From contig JAVXEO010000027.1 of the NCBI GenBank assembly GCA_036658435.1, forward strand, positions 1 to 26,963: DNA of 26,963 nt. The letters are read 5' to 3'. Positions within the stretch are counted from its first letter, which is position 1. The number at the start of each line of letters is the position of its first letter. A program made the translations under genes and the position numbers. The DNA comes from DIGJ01 sp036658435 (GTDB taxonomy: Bacteria; Bacillota; Clostridia; Lachnospirales; Lachnospiraceae). The notes under the pieces are model-generated. The model was given only the letters and a program-made list of their open reading frames with translations. It searched no databases and was not told the DNA's origin. Below, piece by piece: positions 23,670 to 26,963 of the stretch.

Positions 23670-24935
23670 ATTACGGCTGTATGGTTTGATAAGTATCGCA
23701 TTATTCAAACCCTTGGACAGGGTGGAAGCAGTGAGGTCTTTTTGGCTTTACACATAAGGCTCAACACATATCGAGCTATAAAACGAATCTTAAAAAAGTA
23801 TGCCACAGGACAGGAAAAACAGGAGATACAGATTCTGCAAATTCTTAAACACCCTAATATTCCTATTATCTATGATTTGGAGGAAGATGACACCTATTTT
23901 TATATGATAGAGGAGTATATAGAAGGGCAATCTTTAAAGACATTTCGTCTGAGTCAGAGAACTCTTTCAGAAGACACCATACGAGATTATTTAGGTCAGC
24001 TATGCCAGGTCTTTCAGTTCTTACATTCACAAAATCCACCTATTTTATACTTAGATTTAAAACCGGGAAATATTATAATACAAGAGGGGACCATCAAATT
24101 AATTGATTTTGGTACGGCTGTTTTTTTTCATCCGGGTATTTTGGAAAAAGAAATATATGGAACGAAAGGTTATGCAGCACCGGAGCAGTACACCTCGGGA
24201 AGGCTGGATACACGTACCGATATTTATGGGGTGGGAGCGGTTTTATACTTCCTTTATACAGGAAAAAGTTATTCCGGAAAAAGAAAAGACTTATCCGTCC
24301 AGTTGTCAAAGGTCATATGCTCAAAAAAAATGCAGAATATAATGGAAAAGTGCCTTATGTATTTTCCCATACAGCGATATCAGACAATGGCTGCGCTACA
24401 GAAGGAATTAAAAAGGGATACACCTCATAAAGAAAATAAAGTCATAGGTCTGGTTGGTACAAAATCCGGTGTAGGGGTTACCCATACGGCTATTTTACTG
24501 GCAGAGTATGCGGCAAAACAAAAACAACAAAAAGTTGTGTTGGCAGAATATAATCTGCATGAAGATTTCACACGAATAGAAGAAGTACTGTATGACAGGC
24601 AGGAAGATTCTTTTATGTGGAAAGGGGTGCAGTATGTAAAAAATGTCGATAAAAAGAATTTAGAAAAAATAATAGCAGAAAACAAGTTTGTTGTCATTGA
24701 TTTTGGAGAAAACCTGGTTGGAAAAAGTCAGGAACTTAACTGGTGCACCAGAAAAATCTTAATTGGAACCCATGCACTGTGGCAGGAAGATTCTATGCAG
24801 CAAAAAATAAAGATTTTTTCAGAAGAAAACTGGATACACCTTTATAACTTTGATGAGAGCGGAATCGGGTACTGTTCATTATCAACACTTCCGGATAAAG
24901 ATACACAACGGGTATTAAAGCACATGATAACGTAA
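23670..24935 (+). CDS. Ser/Thr protein kinase-like protein with degenerate MinD/ParA-like C-terminal domain
   Basis: Reading from AUU at 23670 gives 421 residues without membrane segments. Kinase domain (about 8-250): Gly-rich loop LGQGGSSEV at 15-23, K38 in AIK, Asp129 in LDLKPGN (the His and Arg of HRD are replaced), DFG at 146-148, and YAAPEQY. The C-terminal part (about 258-421) begins VIGLVGTKSGVGVTHTA, which follows the deviant Walker A pattern of MinD/ParA/CpaE proteins, but V270 replaces the invariant lysine before T271. Start: GGGAGG (23657-23662) is seven bases before ATT 23670; the only in-frame ATG, GTG or TTG after the stop at 23646 is TTG 23742, which would remove the Gly-rich loop. 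Targets are unknown. Kinases fused to such domains may serve pilus or polar assembly, which is inference. Confidence 0.85.
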   Translation: MTAVWFDKYRIIQTLGQGGSSEVFLALHIRLNTYRAIKRILKKYATGQEKQEIQILQILKHPNIPIIYDLEEDDTYFYMIEEYIEGQSLKTFRLSQRTLSEDTIRDYLGQLCQVFQFLHSQNPPILYLDLKPGNIIIQEGTIKLIDFGTAVFFHPGILEKEIYGTKGYAAPEQYTSGRLDTRTDIYGVGAVLYFLYTGKSYSGKRKDLSVQLSKVICSKKMQNIMEKCLMYFPIQRYQTMAALQKELKRDTPHKENKVIGLVGTKSGVGVTHTAILLAEYAAKQKQQKVVLAEYNLHEDFTRIEEVLYDRQEDSFMWKGVQYVKNVDKKNLEKIIAENKFVVIDFGENLVGKSQELNWCTRKILIGTHALWQEDSMQQKIKIFSEENWIHLYNFDESGIGYCSLSTLPDKDTQRVLKHMIT

Positions 24936-25047
24936 AACGCCAATAAAGTGAAAACGTCTCACAAACATACATGACCTCCTTATATTTAAAATTAAGTTGA
25001 GGTGCACCTTTCATTTTAAGGCGTAAACTATATGCAGATGGGGGAAT

Positions 25048-25257
25048 ATGAACATTAACTGGGTATTGGAAGAGATGCAGTCTGCCTTGGAGAAGGGAAT
25101 TTTGGTACAGGTAGACGGAAGGTACTATAATGGTTACAATTCAGGAAGATTTCCGGTGTTAGAAGAAGAGGAAACCTACATGGAAGACTATTTAGAAGAT
25201 GATAAAGGAAAAATTATAGAAATTATATTTGACAGAGTTAAGATAATAAATGAATAA
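25048..25257 (+). CDS. 69-residue hypothetical protein
   Basis: Unrecognised small protein. It begins MNINWVLEEMQSALEKG, has a Tyr/Gly-rich middle (DGRYYNGYNSGRFP), an acidic stretch (LEEEETYMEDYLEDD) and a hydrophobic end. No signal peptide or membrane segment. The ribosome site is poor: GGGGG at 25040-25044 is only three bases before ATG 25048. It lies 112 bases after the kinase gene and is followed by a terminator, so it is either the end of the kinase transcript or a separate unit. Codon use is normal for this window. Confidence 0.6.
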   Translation: MNINWVLEEMQSALEKGILVQVDGRYYNGYNSGRFPVLEEEETYMEDYLEDDKGKIIEIIFDRVKIINE

Positions 25258-25280
25258 GGAGTTAAGCCCTCTATACCAAA

Positions 25281-25330
25281 AAACGACCGGATTAAGAAAA
25301 TGTATTCCGGTCGTTTCTTAAATTTTTCTG
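25281..25330 (+). terminator. intrinsic terminator after the 69-residue gene
   Basis: AAACGACCGGA (25281-25291) pairs with TCCGGTCGTTT (25306-25316), an 11-bp perfect stem with a 14-base loop, followed by a T-rich tract (TTCTTAAATTTTTC). Confidence 0.88.
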
Positions 25331-25336
25331 TGTATC

Positions 25337-25365
25337 TTGTCTCTCGTACAAAGAGGTGTTATACT
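25337..25365 (+). promoter_or_regulatory. promoter of the GH18 gene
   Basis: TTGTCT (25337-25342) and TATACT (25360-25365) are spaced by 17 bases, with TGT before the -10 element as in extended -10 promoters. It directly follows the terminator and lies 54 bases before the GH18 start codon. Confidence 0.65.
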
Positions 25366-25418
25366 AAGATAAATAAAAACATAAGAAACTACACTACATA
25401 AGAAGAGGAGATTTACAG

Positions 25419-26963
25419 ATGGAAGAACAAAAAAAGAAGATAAAAGTTATGATTTTCCTGATTGTTCCGGTAATCGTTATTATTTTAATAGCCATTATGA
25501 CAAAAAAGTTTATGCCCAGTAAGGAAAGAATGAAACTTACAGAGTATTATCCGGTAGAAGACAATGAAATTTTACTTATTATGCAGGATAAATTATATGA
25601 GAAAAAAGGACTCTATATAGATGGAAAGGCATACATTGATTACGAGACGGTTACGAAGCTCTTTAATAAGCGATTTTATTTTGATGCAAATGAAAATATA
25701 TTAATTTATACAACGGCTACGGAAGTAATGAAAGCGGAAGTCGGAGAAAAGAAGTATTATATCAATAAAAGCAAAACAAATACCGAATATCCCATTGTGA
25801 AAATAGTGGGAGAAACTACCTATATAGCGGTGGACTATGTTGCGATGTTTTCCAATATCAAAACTAGTTTTTATGAAAATCCCAATCGTATGGTTTTTTC
25901 TTATGATTATGAAAAAAAATATTCCGCTTCGACTGTAAAGAAAGATACACAACTTCGAAAGGAACCTGGAATTAAGAGTGCTATCCTCAAGGACTTAAAA
26001 GAAGGAGATTTTCTTGTTTATTTAAAGCAGGAAAAGGAGGACAAAAAGAAGGCGGCTTCCTTTATTCAGGTCATAACAGAAGACGGGGTAATTGGTTTCG
26101 TGAAGAAGAATCGCTTGAAAGAAGCGAAACCCTTTCAATATACCTCTGATTATAAAGAGGAAGTGTATCCTTCTATTTCAAAGGATTATAAGATAAATTT
26201 AGTGTGGCATCAGGTAACCAACCAACAGGCAAACGATTATTTGCTGAATCTTTTGGATGCAACAAAGGGAGTAACTACGGTATCGCCAACGTGGTTTTCA
26301 CTGGCAAACAACAAAGGAGAAATTACGTCCCTGGCAAGTGAAACTTATGTAAACCGTGCGCATAGTATTGGTGTAGAAGTATGGGCCTTATGTGATGACT
26401 TTGATACTAAGAATGTAAACACCTATGAACTTTTGTCTTATACTTCCCGCCGTGAGAAACTTGCCAATGAGTTAATTGCTTCTGCAATTAAATATAACTT
26501 AGATGGACTGAATCTTGACTTTGAAAAAATCTCATCAAAGGCAGCCCCTCATTTTATCCAATTTGTTCGGGAACTTTCGGTAAAATGCAGAAGCAATGGG
26601 ATTGTATTATCGATCGATAATTATTCACCGGGATATACGGATTATTATGATAGAAAAGAACAGGGAATTTTGGCGGACTATGTGATTACAATGGCTTACG
26701 ATGAACATACCGGGGGCTCGAAAGAGAGTGGTTCGGTATCTTCCATAGGATATTTTACCGATGCCATTAAAAATACGCTGAAGGAAGTTCCACCGGAGAA
26801 GACCATTATTGGAATTCCCTTCTACACAAGATTATGGAAGGAAGTTATGGAAGGGGAACAGATCACGGTAAGCAGCGAAGCCTATGGAATGACAAAGGGT
26901 AAGAATGTTTTGATTGATCATGGAGTAACACCGTATTGGGATAAAACAGCCGGTCAAAATTAT
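25419..26963 (+). CDS. membrane-anchored SH3 / glycoside hydrolase family 18 protein (3' cut by window)
   Basis: 515 codons are visible and the frame is still open at the last base. A basic N-terminus and one membrane helix (about 9-28) place the rest outside. Next comes a region like the copper amine oxidase N-terminal (stalk) domain (about 40-165), an SH3-like region (about 170-235, with TQLRKEPG and GVIGFVKKNRL), then a GH18 barrel starting near INLVWHQV. The catalytic motif DGLNLDFE is at 362-369: E369 and D367 are present and Asn365 replaces the chitinase Asp, which I recall as normal in the spore cortex-lytic YaaH/SleL-like branch. ITMAYDEHTGGSKESGS is the substrate-side loop. Likely a peptidoglycan N-acetylglucosaminidase, possibly at spore germination or cell separation. 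ATG 25419 follows GAGGAG by eight bases. Confidence 0.9.
   Translation, partial: MEEQKKKIKVMIFLIVPVIVIILIAIMTKKFMPSKERMKLTEYYPVEDNEILLIMQDKLYEKKGLYIDGKAYIDYETVTKLFNKRFYFDANENILIYTTATEVMKAEVGEKKYYINKSKTNTEYPIVKIVGETTYIAVDYVAMFSNIKTSFYENPNRMVFSYDYEKKYSASTVKKDTQLRKEPGIKSAILKDLKEGDFLVYLKQEKEDKKKAASFIQVITEDGVIGFVKKNRLKEAKPFQYTSDYKEEVYPSISKDYKINLVWHQVTNQQANDYLLNLLDATKGVTTVSPTWFSLANNKGEITSLASETYVNRAHSIGVEVWALCDDFDTKNVNTYELLSYTSRREKLANELIASAIKYNLDGLNLDFEKISSKAAPHFIQFVRELSVKCRSNGIVLSIDNYSPGYTDYYDRKEQGILADYVITMAYDEHTGGSKESGSVSSIGYFTDAIKNTLKEVPPEKTIIGIPFYTRLWKEVMEGEQITVSSEAYGMTKGKNVLIDHGVTPYWDKTAGQNY

Noticed and set aside
23742..24935. Kinase gene starting at TTG 23742
   Set aside because: It would lose the Gly-rich loop encoded just upstream in the same frame and has no ribosome site.
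24793..25014. Minus-strand ORF with an AAGGAGG preceding an ATG at 24972
   Set aside because: The spacing to that ATG is only two bases, most of the frame is antisense to the kinase gene, and the product resembles nothing.
24997..25030. AGGTGCACCT palindrome (25000-25009) and a possible promoter before the 69-residue gene
   Set aside because: The palindrome is short (10 bp) and no -10 element occurs at a proper distance from TTGAGG.

Overview
The window looks like chromosomal DNA from a low-GC, spore-forming, motile Firmicute of the Clostridia, most likely a Lachnospiraceae relative. This is inferred from protein resemblance, codon use, strong AGGAGG-type ribosome binding sites, SpmA/SpmB, an AbrB-type regulator and a chemoreceptor; no rRNA is present to settle the species. 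The backbone follows the order known from Bacillus subtilis: Orn/Lys/Arg decarboxylase, (kinase), yaaR, holB, yaaT/ricT, yabB/trmN6, yabC/rsmI, a reversed abrB, then metG, yabD/tatD and ksgA.

Positions 2-5100: the 3' end of a decarboxylase, a guanylate-kinase-like gene where B. subtilis has tmk, then yaaR-holB-ricT-trmN6-rsmI, tightly packed and closed by a strong terminator near 4941-4970. The AbrB-type gene (5109-5366) reads leftward.

Positions 5367-16400: an accessory block placed between abrB and metG, which are neighbours in B. subtilis. It holds spmA-spmB, a methyl-accepting chemotaxis protein, a 1684-residue c-di-GMP protein with two receivers, two GGDEF domains, one EAL and about six PAS-like domains, and a three-gene polar amino acid ABC transporter. 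The transporter's binding protein has its lobes in swapped (circularly permuted) order, and an 18-bp palindrome resembling an ARG box overlaps its promoter.

Positions 16400-22732: a 49-codon ORF, then a textbook T-box antiterminator/terminator without a recognisable Stem I, then metG-tatD-ksgA and a bifunctional class A PBP, ended by a bidirectional terminator. Positions 22732-26963: mecA (minus) back to back with a Ser/Thr kinase-like gene that seems to start at AUU and carries a degenerate MinD/ParA-like C-terminal domain; then a small unknown gene and a membrane-anchored SH3/GH18 protein cut by the window end.

The genes mostly serve replication and translation housekeeping (HolB, RicT, TrmN6, RsmI, MetG, KsgA), envelope and spore biology (PBP, SpmAB, GH18) and signalling (chemoreceptor, c-di-GMP protein, kinase, AbrB, MecA). 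The most unusual items are the permuted binding protein, the Stem-I-less T-box, the AUU-start kinase fusion and the dual c-di-GMP protein.
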